From NCBI RefSeq assembly GCF_001692325.1, contig NZ_LXKN01000012.1:1-64000 (forward strand): a stretch of 64,000 bases of DNA. The letters run 5' to 3'. Below the pieces are notes generated by a model. It was not told the DNA's origin and did not search any database. It saw nothing but the letters and a program-made list of their open reading frames with translations. Shown piece by piece: positions 43,156 to 52,710 of the stretch. The translations under genes were made by a program, and so were the position numbers. This DNA comes from Rhizobium sp. AC27/96 (GTDB lineage: Bacteria; Pseudomonadota; Alphaproteobacteria; Rhizobiales; Rhizobiaceae). Positions within the stretch are counted from its first letter, which is position 1. Every line of letters starts with the position of its first letter.

Positions 43156-44594
43156 ACACGCCATTGCGTGTGGCAGCCACGCTCTCCCTCGCCGTATTGC
43201 TCGGCGGGGGAGGCTATTGGGCTGGCACGAACGATATTGGCACGCAGCTCGGACTTCAGCTTGTTAAGCCGGCTCTTGCCACACCTGACGCTTCCATGAC
43301 CGTCCCAACCGGGGCGATCATCTACTACCGCCATCCGGACGGGCAACCAAGGTTCTCCGCAACGCCGAAGAATACCGAAGATGGACGACCGTTCATCCCG
43401 GTCCATGCAAGCGAGGACGTGAGCTTCGCCACGGCGCCACCCAAACCGATCGATGCGGCAGCGACCGCAGCTTCATCAGACCCCACATCGGCGAAGGGAA
43501 AACTTCTCTATTACCGCAACCCCATGGGCCTGCCCGACACATCGAAGGTGCCGAAGAAGGACTCCATGGGCATGGACTATATCCCGGTCTTCGAGGGCGA
43601 TCAGGGCGATGCCTCGACGGTAAAAGTCTCGCTCGGCAAACTGCAGCGCACGGGCGTAAAGACCGCCATCGCCGAGATGGCCGGCATAAGCCGAAAGATC
43701 CAGGTGCCCGGCACTGTCGCTCTCGACGAGCGGCTTGTCAGTGTCATCTCGATGCGGACGGATTCGTTCGTGGACGACGTCGCCAATGTCACGACAGGAG
43801 ACCGCATAAGGAAGGGCCAAAACCTCTTCAGCTTCTACTCGAAGGACATCGCCGCTGCCGCCTCCGAATACGCTGCCGGGCGAAATGACGGTCGCGGCAG
43901 CGCGGATGCAGGCTCCGCTCTGCGCCTGAAAAATCTCGGCGTTCCCCAGGAAGCGATCGATACGATCGCGCGGACCCGTCAGGTGCCCCCCAGCATTGGT
44001 TATGTCGCCCCGCGCGACGGCATCATCCTAGAACGCGCGGCGACAACTGGCATGATGGCCAAGCCCGGCGACGCGCTCTTTCGCATCGCCGATATCTCCA
44101 ACATATGGGTGATGGCCGACGTGCCTGAATATGATTTGGCCTCGGTCCACAGCGGCGCCGAAGTCGACGTAACAGTCCGGAGCCTTCCCGGCCGGACCTT
44201 CAAGGGCGTCATCGATCTGATCTATCCGCAGGTCGATATGCAGACGCGGACGACGAAAGTCCGTATCGAACTTGCCAATCCGGATGGGCTGTTGCTAGCC
44301 AACATGTACGCCGACGTCGAGATCGAGGCCGGCGTGCAGAAGCCAGTCGTCGCTGTCCCCAACAGCGCTGTCATCGACACTGGTGACCGGCAGGTCGTGT
44401 TCATCGACAAGGGCGACGGAAAGTTCGAGCCAAAGGATGTCAAGCTCGGCGTCCGGGGCGAGGACCGAACGGAGATCACCAAGGGTGTCGCTGCCGGCGA
44501 CAGGGTGGTGGTGGCCGCCAACTTCCTGCTCGACGCCGAAAGTAACCTGAACTCGGCGCTCAGCGCCATGACACAGGAGGAGACAAAGCCATGA
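43152..44594 (+). CDS. cusB: CusB-like periplasmic adaptor of a heavy-metal RND efflux pump
   Basis: A 480-residue membrane-fusion protein. N-terminal membrane anchor/signal (about 8-24); two copies of a small heavy-metal-binding motif, at about 58-85 (YYRHPDGQPRF) and 119-148 (YYRNPMG, DSMGMDYIPVF), the first lacking the Met residues. Then the adaptor core: ISRKIQVPGTVALDERL, the hairpin, ILERAATTGMMAKPGDALFRIADISNIWVMADVPE and a beta-barrel. It starts at TTG 43152, overlapping the previous stop. It links the CusA-like pump to an outer-membrane channel encoded elsewhere. Confidence 0.92.
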   Translation: MNTPLRVAATLSLAVLLGGGGYWAGTNDIGTQLGLQLVKPALATPDASMTVPTGAIIYYRHPDGQPRFSATPKNTEDGRPFIPVHASEDVSFATAPPKPIDAAATAASSDPTSAKGKLLYYRNPMGLPDTSKVPKKDSMGMDYIPVFEGDQGDASTVKVSLGKLQRTGVKTAIAEMAGISRKIQVPGTVALDERLVSVISMRTDSFVDDVANVTTGDRIRKGQNLFSFYSKDIAAAASEYAAGRNDGRGSADAGSALRLKNLGVPQEAIDTIARTRQVPPSIGYVAPRDGIILERAATTGMMAKPGDALFRIADISNIWVMADVPEYDLASVHSGAEVDVTVRSLPGRTFKGVIDLIYPQVDMQTRTTKVRIELANPDGLLLANMYADVEIEAGVQKPVVAVPNSAVIDTGDRQVVFIDKGDGKFEPKDVKLGVRGEDRTEITKGVAAGDRVVVAANFLLDAESNLNSALSAMTQEETKP

Positions 44595-47500
44595 TCTCCC
44601 GCCTCATCTCGTGGTCCGCCCACAATCTCATCCTGATCTTCGTCGGTGCGGCACTTGCCGTCGCAGGCGGTATCTATGCATTGCGGTCGCTGCCGCTCGA
44701 CGCCATCCCGGATCTCTCCGACATCCAGGTCATCGTCTATACCGAATATCCAGGCCAAGCCCCGCAGGTGGTCGAGGACCAGGTGACCTATCCGCTGACC
44801 ACCTCGATGCTGACTGTGCCGAAATCGAAGGTCGTGCGCGGCTTCTCATTCTTCGGCGTTTCCTTCGTCTACGTGATCTTCGACGATGGCACCGATCCCT
44901 ATTGGGCGCGCAGCCGGGTTCTGGAATATCTAAACGCGGCGCAAAGCCGACTTCCGCAAGGCGTGACGCCGACGCTCGGGCCCGATGCGACGGGCGTGGG
45001 CTGGGTCTATCAATATGCGGTCGTCGCCAGGCAATTATCGCTCGCCGAGCTGCGGTCGCTGCAGGACTGGGTGGTGCGCTTCGCCGTCTCCAAATCCGAA
45101 GGCGTATCCGAGGTCGCGAGCGTCGGCGGCTTCGTCAAGCAGTATTCGGTCGTCGTCGATCCGGCTCGGCTGAAGGCACAGGGCGTCACGCTCAATGATG
45201 TCGCCAACGCGGTGCGCGCCAGCAATACCGATGTCGGTGGTCGCACGGTCGAGCTGTCGGAGTTCGAATTCATGGTGCGCGGGCGCGGCTACCTCAAGGG
45301 CATCCCCGATATCGAGAATATCGTCCTGAAGAGCCAGAACGGCGTGCCGCTCAAGCTGAGCGACGTCGCCAGGGTCGAACTCGTCCCAGACGAACGGCGC
45401 GGCATCACCGAACTGAACGGCGAAGGCGAGGTCGCGAGCGGTATCGTGCTGCAGCGGTTCGGTGCCAATGCGCTAACCGTCATAGACAACGCCAAGAAGA
45501 GTCTCGATTCGATCAAGAGCAGTCTTCCAGCGGGGACCGAGATCGTTCCTGTCTACGATCGTTCGACGCTGATCGAAGCTGCAATCGAAACCCTGAAAGG
45601 CACCTTGGTCGAGGAATCGATCGTGGTCGCTCTCGTGACGATCGCCTTCCTTCTCCATGTCCGCAGCGCCCTTGTCGCCATCATCATGCTTCCCGTTGGC
45701 ATCCTGATGGCCTTCATCGCCATGAAGCTGCTTGGTCTCGGTGCGAACATCATGAGTCTTGGCGGCATCGCCATCGCCATTGGGGCGATGATCGACGCGG
45801 CGATCGTCATGATCGAGAATGCCCACAAGCATCTCGAGCGAGCGCCACCCGACAAGCCGCGGGTGGAAATCCTGGTGGAAGCGGCAAGCGAGGTCGGTCC
45901 GGCGCTGTTCTTCAGCCTGCTGATCATCACCGTGTCGTTCCTGCCGATCTTCACGCTGGAATCGCAGGAAGGCCGCCTGTTCGGCCCGCTCGCCTTCACC
46001 AAGACCTTCTCGATGGCCGCCGCCGCATTGCTGTCAGTGACACTCGTTCCCGCCCTGATGATCCTGTTCGTCCGGGGATACATCGTCCCTGAGCACAGGA
46101 ACCCATTGAACAGATTCCTCATCTGGATCTACCGTCCGGTCATATCGGGCGTTCTGCGGGTGAAGACGGTGACCATTCTGGCGGCGCTTGTCATCCTTGG
46201 AGTCACCATCTGGCCCGTGCAGCACATCGGCAGCGAGTTCATGCCCAATCTCGACGAGGGCACGCTGATGTACATGCCGACCACCCTGCCCGGCATATCC
46301 ATCACCAAGGCGGCCGAACTGATGCAGACTCAGGACCGGATCATCAAGTCCTTCCCCGAAGTGCAAAGCGTCTTTGGCAAGGCCGGCCGTGCGCTGACCG
46401 CGACGGACCCCGCTCCCACGGAGATGTTCGAGACTATCATCACGCTGAAGCCGAAATCCGAGTGGCGGCCAGGGGTGACGACCGAGAGCCTGAAGCAGGA
46501 AATGGACGCCGCCTTGCAGTTTCCCGGCGTCTCCAACGCCTGGACAATGCCAATCCGCGCCCGCATCGACATGCTGTCGACCGGCATCAGGACACCCGTT
46601 GGGGTCAAGGTCTACGGCACCGATCTCAGCGAAATGGAGAAAATCGCCCGCCAGATCGAGACCGTTCTGAAGACGATCCCCGGAACGTCGAGTGCCTATG
46701 CGGAACGGGTGATCGGCGGCTACTATCTCGATATAGTTCCAGATCGGACGGCGCTTGGCCGGTATGGTTTAACCATCAACGACGTTCAGAACGTCGTCGG
46801 CATGGCGCTGGGCTCCGAGGTCGTGACACAGACGGTAGAAGGCCGGGAACGCTACGGCGTGGCTGTAAGATATCCGCGGGCGTCTCGAAGCGACCCGCAA
46901 TCGATCGCCAGGGACGTGCAGATATCCCTGCCGGGCGGCGGAACGGTGCCTCTCGGCGAGGTCGCGGATGTCAGGCTGACTCGTGGGGCGACGACAATCC
47001 GCACGGAGAACGGCCAGCTCGCAGTCTACATCTATGTCGATATCGCCAACCGCGATCTCGGCGGCTATGTGGCCGAAGCCCAACAAGCCGTGGCCAAAAG
47101 CGTGGCGATGCCATCAGGCTATTCGGTCGCCTGGAGCGGCCAGTTCGAATATCTTCAACGGGCAGAGGCACGACTTGCCGTTGTCGTTCCCCTGACGCTG
47201 GCGCTGATCTTTCTGCTGCTCTACCTGAACTTCAAGGCGCTGACCGAGACGATGATTGTCATGCTGTCCCTGCCCTTCGCGTTGGTCGGCGGCATCTGGC
47301 TGATGTGGTGGATGGGCTTCAACGCGTCCGTTGCGGTTGCCGTCGGCTTCATCGCTTTGGCAGGCGTCGCGGCGGAGACCGGCGTGATCATGCTGATCTA
47401 CCTCGACCACGCGATGAAAGAGCAGCGCTCAGCCTGCGAAAAGGAAGGCCGTGTCTTCTCGAAGCTGGACCTCAACAGGGCGATCATGGTCGGCGCGGTC

Positions 47501-47764
47501 GAGCGCGTCCGGCCGAAAATGATGACCGTCGTCGCAATCATGGCGGGCCTCGTGCCGATCCTTTGGCGAACCGGCACGGGTTCGGAGATCATGCAGCGCA
47601 TCGCCGTGCCGATGATCGGCGGCATGGTGTCGTCGACGCTGCTGACGCTGATCGTCATCCCGGCGGTCTATGGGCTGGTCAAGGGATGGCGGCTGCCAGC
47701 GGCATCAGCGGCCGATCAGTCCGTCGCCGAGGGCGATCAACTGGATCTCCAGGCCGCCGAATGA
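44591..47764 (+). CDS. cusA: CusA-like heavy-metal efflux RND transporter
   Basis: A 1057-residue inner-membrane proton antiporter of the HME-RND family with 12 membrane segments. It opens with SWSAHNLILIFVGAALAVAGG and PLDAIPDLSDIQVIVYTEYPGQAPQ. The proton-relay Asp region in TM4 reads GGIAIAIGAMIDAAIVMIENAHK. Met in PTEMFET and in RIDMLSTGIRTPVG match positions used for Cu(I)/Ag(I) in CusA, so copper or silver is likelier than zinc or cobalt. ATGA overlap with the adaptor gene. The stop is followed by a good hairpin. No cusC or cusF is present. Confidence 0.95.
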   Translation: MISRLISWSAHNLILIFVGAALAVAGGIYALRSLPLDAIPDLSDIQVIVYTEYPGQAPQVVEDQVTYPLTTSMLTVPKSKVVRGFSFFGVSFVYVIFDDGTDPYWARSRVLEYLNAAQSRLPQGVTPTLGPDATGVGWVYQYAVVARQLSLAELRSLQDWVVRFAVSKSEGVSEVASVGGFVKQYSVVVDPARLKAQGVTLNDVANAVRASNTDVGGRTVELSEFEFMVRGRGYLKGIPDIENIVLKSQNGVPLKLSDVARVELVPDERRGITELNGEGEVASGIVLQRFGANALTVIDNAKKSLDSIKSSLPAGTEIVPVYDRSTLIEAAIETLKGTLVEESIVVALVTIAFLLHVRSALVAIIMLPVGILMAFIAMKLLGLGANIMSLGGIAIAIGAMIDAAIVMIENAHKHLERAPPDKPRVEILVEAASEVGPALFFSLLIITVSFLPIFTLESQEGRLFGPLAFTKTFSMAAAALLSVTLVPALMILFVRGYIVPEHRNPLNRFLIWIYRPVISGVLRVKTVTILAALVILGVTIWPVQHIGSEFMPNLDEGTLMYMPTTLPGISITKAAELMQTQDRIIKSFPEVQSVFGKAGRALTATDPAPTEMFETIITLKPKSEWRPGVTTESLKQEMDAALQFPGVSNAWTMPIRARIDMLSTGIRTPVGVKVYGTDLSEMEKIARQIETVLKTIPGTSSAYAERVIGGYYLDIVPDRTALGRYGLTINDVQNVVGMALGSEVVTQTVEGRERYGVAVRYPRASRSDPQSIARDVQISLPGGGTVPLGEVADVRLTRGATTIRTENGQLAVYIYVDIANRDLGGYVAEAQQAVAKSVAMPSGYSVAWSGQFEYLQRAEARLAVVVPLTLALIFLLLYLNFKALTETMIVMLSLPFALVGGIWLMWWMGFNASVAVAVGFIALAGVAAETGVIMLIYLDHAMKEQRSACEKEGRVFSKLDLNRAIMVGAVERVRPKMMTVVAIMAGLVPILWRTGTGSEIMQRIAVPMIGGMVSSTLLTLIVIPAVYGLVKGWRLPAASAADQSVAEGDQLDLQAAE

Positions 47765-47770
47765 CGCCCT

Positions 47771-47798
47771 GGCGGGAGCCGTCCACACGGTTCCCGCC
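47771..47798 (+). terminator. 12-bp hairpin after the cusA-like gene
   Basis: GGCGGGAGCCGT (47771-47782) pairs with ACGGTTCCCGCC (47787-47798), one wobble pair, 4-base loop, beginning 7 bases after the stop. A short CTTTT follows 13 bases later. A likely operon end. Confidence 0.6.
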
Positions 47799-47996
47799 GG
47801 ATACTCTGCGCTTTTGATCAAGGCCGTCAACAAACACGGCTAAGCAACCAGGAAAATCGGCGCGGGATAGTTATCGGGAGTAAGATGCAGCGCCATTCGA
47901 ATAAACTCGGCCTCAAAGAAGATTTTTGATCCGTAATTGTCGAAAAGGTGAATCTTCGTTCGTCTTCTACGACGAAGACACCGGAGGCAAAACCAA

Positions 47997-48635
47997 ATGA
48001 AGTTGTATTTCAGCAGGAACCCCAATCCACGCCTTGCAGTTGCCGTTGCACGTTTCTTGAAAACGAATGTCGCGTTCGAGTTCGCCGCACCGATGGCTCC
48101 TGGACAATCGGAGCGGTATCTGCCGCTCAATCCGAACCTTCTTTTGCCGATTCTGGAGCATTCCGGTCGAACGCTTTGGGAAAGCGATGCGATTGCCTGC
48201 TGGCTGTCCAGACACGCCGGCTCGAACTTCTGGAGAACCGACGATGAAGAACCGGACATGATCCGCTGGATCAGTTGGGCGAAGGAAAACTTCATGAAGG
48301 CATGCGACATCGTCCACTGGGAGCGCGGCACGAAGCCGCGCTACGGTATAGGGCCCTGTGACGACACAATGGTTGCAGAGGGTCTAACACAATTCCACAA
48401 AGCGGCAGTCATTCTCGAAGGTGAATTGTCCAATCGATCGTGGATCCTCGGCGAGACCATCTCGTTTGCCGATTTTCGCATGGCGACGTTCTTGCCCTTC
48501 AACGACGCGGCACGCCTTCCGATAGAGGACTATCCCGCCATAAGACGATGGTCTGATCGGTTAAACCAAATCGAAGCCTGGCGCGATCCGTTTCACGGAT
48601 TGGACGCTCCACGTTTGCCGCCGCTTCCCAACTGA
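47997..48635 (+). CDS. Glutathione S-transferase family protein
   Basis: A 212-residue protein with a thioredoxin-like N-terminal domain (MKLYFSRNPNPRLAVAV; ESDAIACWLSRHAG, where the ES-x-AI turn binds glutathione) and an all-helical C-terminal domain (WILGETISFADFRMATFLPF; AIRRWSDRLNQIEAW). Ser6 is the likely activating residue. It stands alone downstream of the efflux operon terminator with a 230-base upstream gap in which I saw only the cusA-like terminator. Specific substrate unknown. Confidence 0.88.
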   Translation: MKLYFSRNPNPRLAVAVARFLKTNVAFEFAAPMAPGQSERYLPLNPNLLLPILEHSGRTLWESDAIACWLSRHAGSNFWRTDDEEPDMIRWISWAKENFMKACDIVHWERGTKPRYGIGPCDDTMVAEGLTQFHKAAVILEGELSNRSWILGETISFADFRMATFLPFNDAARLPIEDYPAIRRWSDRLNQIEAWRDPFHGLDAPRLPPLPN

Positions 48636-48664
48636 AATGGCCTGGTGGGCGAACAAAGCTATTG

Positions 48665-48706
48665 TGGTCATCAAGCGATGTGAAGGGCTACATTGCTTGA
48701 TGACCA
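48665..48706. repeat. 17-bp stem hairpin between GST and virJ-like genes
   Basis: TGGTCATCAAGC (48665-48676) pairs exactly with GCTTGATGACCA (48695-48706); one wobble pair then ATGT/ACAT extend the stem inward to an 8-base loop. It starts 30 bases after the GST stop and could terminate that gene, but there is no T-run. The region 48636-48866 has no convincing gene; a 67-codon frame there lacks recognisable features. Confidence 0.55.
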
Positions 48707-48866
48707 ACAAGCGTTTCAGATGGATCTATTCTCCGGGGAGCGCTTTCGTTTCGCCAAGCAGCATCGTTGTCTGCGACGAATTTCTTCAGCCCTACAATGC
48801 GGGCACCATCTTTTCCGGGAACATCGAGCGATATAGATAGGCTATCTTGAAAGAGGCCTCGCGCAA

Positions 48867-49610
48867 ATGATCCTGAAATATGCAGCCGTTTTGATTGCGA
48901 TACTTGCGGTCACGGGCGGTCCGGTAAATGCCCGACAAGACGGAGCCACCGCCAGGCCGCTGCCCAGTGAAACCACGCCGCCAAATCTTCCGATCCACAT
49001 GATCAATGGCAAGGCGACCCGGGACACGCTCGCCATCCTTTATTCTGGCGATGGTGGATGGCAAGACCTCGACGAGGAGGTCGGCAGCTATTTGCGCAAC
49101 GCGGGCATTCCGGTGATAGGAGTGGATTCCCTTCGCTATTTCTGGTCTGGGCGGACAGCCCGGAAGACGGCCGGAGATCTTGGTCGCATCATCGATTATT
49201 ACACCAAGCGGCTGAACGTGCACCATGTCCTTCTTGTCGGCTATTCCTTTGGCGCAGACGTGATGCCGGCGAGCTACAACAGGCTGAGCCCGGAACAGAA
49301 GGCGAAGGTCGGGGCAATTTCACTCCTGTCCCTGTCGCACAAGGTCGATTATGTGATCTCCCTTGCGGGCTGGCTTGGGTTTCAAACCGAAGGCAAAGGC
49401 GGCAACCCCGTCGATGACGTCCGGTCGATCAGACCTGAGATAATCCAATGCGTTTATGGCAAGGACGACGATCACGACAATGCCTGTCCGGCTCTGCGGC
49501 GCACGGGAATAAAGGTGATCGGCATGCCCGGCGGCCATCATTTCGATGGTGATTATGACAGGCTCGCTCAATATATCCTTGCAGGCCTGAAGACACACAC
49601 GGCCAAATAA
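48867..49610 (+). CDS. virJ: VirJ/AcvB-type periplasmic alpha/beta hydrolase
   Basis: A 247-residue exported protein (signal peptide about 1-23, ending NARQDG). It carries the bacterial virulence protein VirJ fold: LAILYSGDGGWQDLDEEVG, nucleophile motif GYSFGADV with Ser127, and a late GGHHFDGDYDRLA with the catalytic His. It is the short VirJ form, not the two-domain AcvB. AcvB hydrolyses lysyl-phosphatidylglycerol in Agrobacterium; the same activity is plausible but not shown here. No virB/virD genes are nearby. Confidence 0.88.
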   Translation: MILKYAAVLIAILAVTGGPVNARQDGATARPLPSETTPPNLPIHMINGKATRDTLAILYSGDGGWQDLDEEVGSYLRNAGIPVIGVDSLRYFWSGRTARKTAGDLGRIIDYYTKRLNVHHVLLVGYSFGADVMPASYNRLSPEQKAKVGAISLLSLSHKVDYVISLAGWLGFQTEGKGGNPVDDVRSIRPEIIQCVYGKDDDHDNACPALRRTGIKVIGMPGGHHFDGDYDRLAQYILAGLKTHTAK

Positions 49611-49962
49611 GTCTTCGACCGGCAAGGCTTGAGCGGGCATTGAAAATCGCATGCATTCGAATTCCCGCTGTCCAATAATATACAACTGGACGCGGCGATT
49701 TTCGTCCGCGCATCGTGGCACAAGGGATGGCCTTGAGCGTTGGTTTGGGCGCTGTTGCCGGCACCGCCCCCGGCAGGGAATGGAGCTCTCAAATGTCGCG
49801 TAACCGGGTCCGGCGCAATGTTCGCGCAATGCTCGGCTGCCAGCTTTCTCCGGTGACGATACATCTTGCCGCCGCTCCAGAGCACTATCATGCAACTCGC
49901 AAGACCGGTGAGCGCACCAGCTTGACGCCAGACAATGCAGCCGGCGCGCTGGGAGCGACCGC
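49611..49962. other. Intergenic region before the lolC/E-like gene
   Basis: About 350 bases. A plus-strand frame from 49715 to 49966 (83 codons) ends with TGA overlapping the next ATG, as in coupled genes, but its translation shows no recognisable domain and no clear ribosome site. It may be a remnant or chance. No other feature was seen. Confidence 0.4.
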
Positions 49963-51243
49963 ATGAGCGAGACCGTCTCGATAAAGGGCGCCGGGCCGTT
50001 TTCGGCCTTCGAGCGCGTCGTTGCGTGGCGCTATCTGCGCTCCAGGCGCAAGGAAACGGTGATCTCGGTCATCGCGATCATCTCGTTCATCGGCATCATG
50101 CTGGGTGTGGCAACGCTGATCACCGTCATGGCTGTCATGAACGGCTTTCGCGCCGAGCTCCTCGACCGCCTTCTCGGCATCAACGGCCATCTGATCGTGC
50201 AGTCGACCGAAGGTGGTCTTGGTGATTACGAGGAGATTGCCGCGCGTATCAATGGCCTTGCCGGCGTGCGCCATGCGATCCCCCTGGCCGAGGGGCAGGT
50301 GCTCGCAACCGGCCGGGTTGGTGCGGGAACCGGCGCGCTGGTGCGCGGCGTGCGTCAGGAGGACATCGGCAAGCTTGCGCTGGTCTCCGGGAATGTCCGT
50401 CAGGGTACGCTCGGCGGCTTCGACGCATCCGGGGGAGCGGCCATCGGCAAGCGGATGGCCGATAGGCTGGGTCTTGCGGTGGGCGACGGCATCCAGCTTG
50501 TGGCGCCCGAAGGCGACGTGACGCCGTTCGGCATCACCCCGCGCCAGAAGACCTATCCGGTGGTGGCGATTTTCGAAGTCGGCATGTCGCAATATGACAG
50601 TTCGGTCATCTATCTGCCGCTGAGAGAAGCTCAGCTCTACTTCAATTCCGAAGATGTCGTACAATCGATCGAGGTCTTCGTCGACGACCCGGATGCGGTG
50701 GATCAGTTGCGCCCGGCCGTCGAGGGCGCGGCAATGCGGCCTGTGTTCCTGACCGACTGGCGCCAGCGCAACCAGACCTTTTTCTCGGCCCTTCAGGTTC
50801 AGCGCAACGTCATGTTCATGATCCTGACGCTGATCGTGCTGGTCGCCGCGCTGAACATCATTTCGGGATTGTTCATGCTGGTCAAGGACAAGAGCGCCGA
50901 CATCGCGATCCTGCGCACGATGGGCGCGACGAGCGGTTCAATCATGCGCATCTTCTTCATGACCGGAGCGGCGATCGGCGTCGCCGGCACAATCGCCGGC
51001 GTCATGCTCGGCATCATCGTGTGCATGAATATCGAGCCGATCCGCCAGTTCTTCTCGTGGATATCGGGGCGGACAATATTCAATCCCGAGATCTATTTCC
51101 TCAGCCAGTTGCCAGCGCGCATGGACATGGCGGAAATCATATCGGTCGTCCTGATGGCGCTGATTCTCTCCTTCCTCGCCACGCTCTTTCCGGCCTGGCG
51201 CGCAGCCAGGCTCGATCCTGTCGATGCGCTGAGATATGAATGA
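49963..51243 (+). CDS. LolC/LolE-family lipoprotein-releasing ABC permease (orphan copy)
   Basis: A 426-residue inner-membrane protein. N-terminal VAWRYLRSRRKETVISVIAIISFIGIMLGVATLITVMAVMNGF-type opening (LolC/E family), a periplasmic MacB-like domain (about 70-270), three C-terminal membrane segments with the FtsX core (VAALNIISGLFMLVKDKS, DIAILRTMGAT) and the ending FPAWRAARLDPVDALRYE. It appears intact, but no lolD ATPase follows and no proS precedes it, the usual rhizobial neighbours of the essential copy. It is therefore probably a second, displaced copy. Confidence 0.9.
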   Translation: MSETVSIKGAGPFSAFERVVAWRYLRSRRKETVISVIAIISFIGIMLGVATLITVMAVMNGFRAELLDRLLGINGHLIVQSTEGGLGDYEEIAARINGLAGVRHAIPLAEGQVLATGRVGAGTGALVRGVRQEDIGKLALVSGNVRQGTLGGFDASGGAAIGKRMADRLGLAVGDGIQLVAPEGDVTPFGITPRQKTYPVVAIFEVGMSQYDSSVIYLPLREAQLYFNSEDVVQSIEVFVDDPDAVDQLRPAVEGAAMRPVFLTDWRQRNQTFFSALQVQRNVMFMILTLIVLVAALNIISGLFMLVKDKSADIAILRTMGATSGSIMRIFFMTGAAIGVAGTIAGVMLGIIVCMNIEPIRQFFSWISGRTIFNPEIYFLSQLPARMDMAEIISVVLMALILSFLATLFPAWRAARLDPVDALRYE

Positions 51244-51617
51244 GGGTGGCAGAAAATGGGTATACGCCTCAAGCAGGGTGAGCGCTCCTTCGCGCACCCA
51301 TCCGGCTAGTTTGCAATCCTTGAAAAGATAAATTTCACGATTGGGCAGACTTCTGGCACGTTCGAATGCTGCAGCGATCTTGCCTTTGCGCATGAATCCG
51401 TTGAGTGCCGCGACAATGGAGCGTGTTCTCCGGATTGTTCGTGAGTAAAGTATCGCTTCCCAATTTTGGGTGAGACACAAAATAAATTGAAATAGCGATT
51501 CATCAGTTGGCTCTGATTGTCGATTTTTGACCGAGCCGGATACAAGCTAATTCCGGGGAGATGGCCGTTCAACCCGCATCCCGTGAAACCAATCGGTTAC
51601 GGTCATGGGGACATGCT
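51244..51617. other. Intergenic region after the lolC/E-like gene
   Basis: No intact gene is supported. On the minus strand a coding-like frame (FMRKGKIAAAFERARSLPNREIYLF, then KLAGWVREGALTLLEAY) runs from about 51480 to 51250 and then continues into the antisense of the permease gene without its own stop. This looks like a truncated gene fragment whose end was lost at the junction. Not identified. Confidence 0.4.
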
Positions 51618-52379
51618 TCACCTTGGCCACCACTTGTCCACCTGGATAACGCCACCCTCTACCAATTCGGTGCAGAGGAAGTGTGAAAGTTCACCGCGCC
51701 GGATCACCGCGGCGCTCAGCCTGCCGGTCCGATATGCTCCTGTATCCAAAGCTATTCGGTTCGAGTAAATTTCGGGCCGTAGCGACTGCGTGATCGTGTG
51801 ACCATGCATGACGACGTAGTCGAAGGCTTCGCTATGGTCGAGAAAGCCCGCCCTGATCCAGCGCAAATCATCCTCGCTTTGTTTTGCGAGCAGCACTCCA
51901 GGACGGATTCCAGCATGCACAAAACAGTAACGACCAATCTCCATGAATGTCAGCGCATTTTCCAGCAGATCGGCGTGGTGGGGAAAGGTGCGGCGGATAT
52001 CCGCGGCGATATTCTTGAAATCCGGCACCGGACTGTCGGAATATGCGCTGACGGTTGCAACCCCTCCCCAATCCATCCAGTTGGCAGTGTCTTGATCGGT
52101 GAGCGTACCACGAAGCAACTCGCGCAGATAAAAATCGTGGTTCCCGAGAATAAGCCGAGAGCCGGGATATAGATCCAGCGTCAAGGCGACCCGATCAAGC
52201 ACCTTTGGGCTCTGTGGACCACGGTCGATCAAGTCACCAAGGAAGATGATGATCGGTTTGGATAGCTGGCCGTGCGAAGCAGCCGCGATGTAACCAAGCA
52301 TTGCTTCAAGGAGATCAGCACGCCCGTGGATGTCGGCAATTGCATAAATGTCTGGAGATACGCTGTCGGTGGTGGTCAC
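51618..52379 (-). CDS. PP1/PP2A-type metallophosphoesterase (protein phosphatase-like)
   Basis: A 253-residue cytoplasmic phosphatase. All calcineurin-type motifs are present: DIHG (Asp16, His18), GDLIDRG (48-54), GNHD (79-82), His155 in FVHAG and GHT at 193-195. It matches bacterial serine/threonine phosphatases of the PrpA/PP-lambda group; some members cleave diadenosine tetraphosphate instead. No partner kinase is adjacent. The start follows no strong ribosome site but the ATG gives the normal length. Confidence 0.88.
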   Translation of the reverse strand: MTTTDSVSPDIYAIADIHGRADLLEAMLGYIAAASHGQLSKPIIIFLGDLIDRGPQSPKVLDRVALTLDLYPGSRLILGNHDFYLRELLRGTLTDQDTANWMDWGGVATVSAYSDSPVPDFKNIAADIRRTFPHHADLLENALTFMEIGRYCFVHAGIRPGVLLAKQSEDDLRWIRAGFLDHSEAFDYVVMHGHTITQSLRPEIYSNRIALDTGAYRTGRLSAAVIRRGELSHFLCTELVEGGVIQVDKWWPR

Positions 52380-52710
52380 TTTTTTCCTGCGGGTACAACT
52401 TGATCCGGGGCGTTATCCCATGTGCTTGCTACATATCAAAGCTTGAAGCAATGATAACCGGAACAACGCTGAGCTCAGTCGTACACAAATCGTTATTGGG
52501 CGACGAGCCACCTCGGTGATCGGAGATAGCCGCAGCCGAATAGCATCATTTCTTATATCCCGCCAAAACTGCAGTTTGAACAGTGTCGAGTGCGGTCATG
52601 CAACGATCGGGACTGTATGAAACTTCTCCTGCCGAGGCCCGTGACGCGTATGGGTTTTTCCGCGCCCCGTGGTCCCGCCCGCTTCAATTCCGCAGGCAAT
52701 CGCCCCATGC
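52380..52710. other. Intergenic region between phosphatase and ligase genes
   Basis: About 330 bases between the phosphatase start and the ligase stop. It must contain the phosphatase promoter. No gene, clear hairpin or repeat was recognised. Confidence 0.4.

Noticed and set aside
48637..48840. A 67-codon plus-strand frame after the GST gene
   Set aside because: No clear ribosome site or motif, and it contains the long hairpin at 48665-48706, which explains the sequence constraint better.
48867..49610. VirJ-like gene as a sign of a type IV secretion locus
   Set aside because: No virB, virD or tra genes are in the window; VirJ/AcvB proteins also occur chromosomally in lipid homeostasis.
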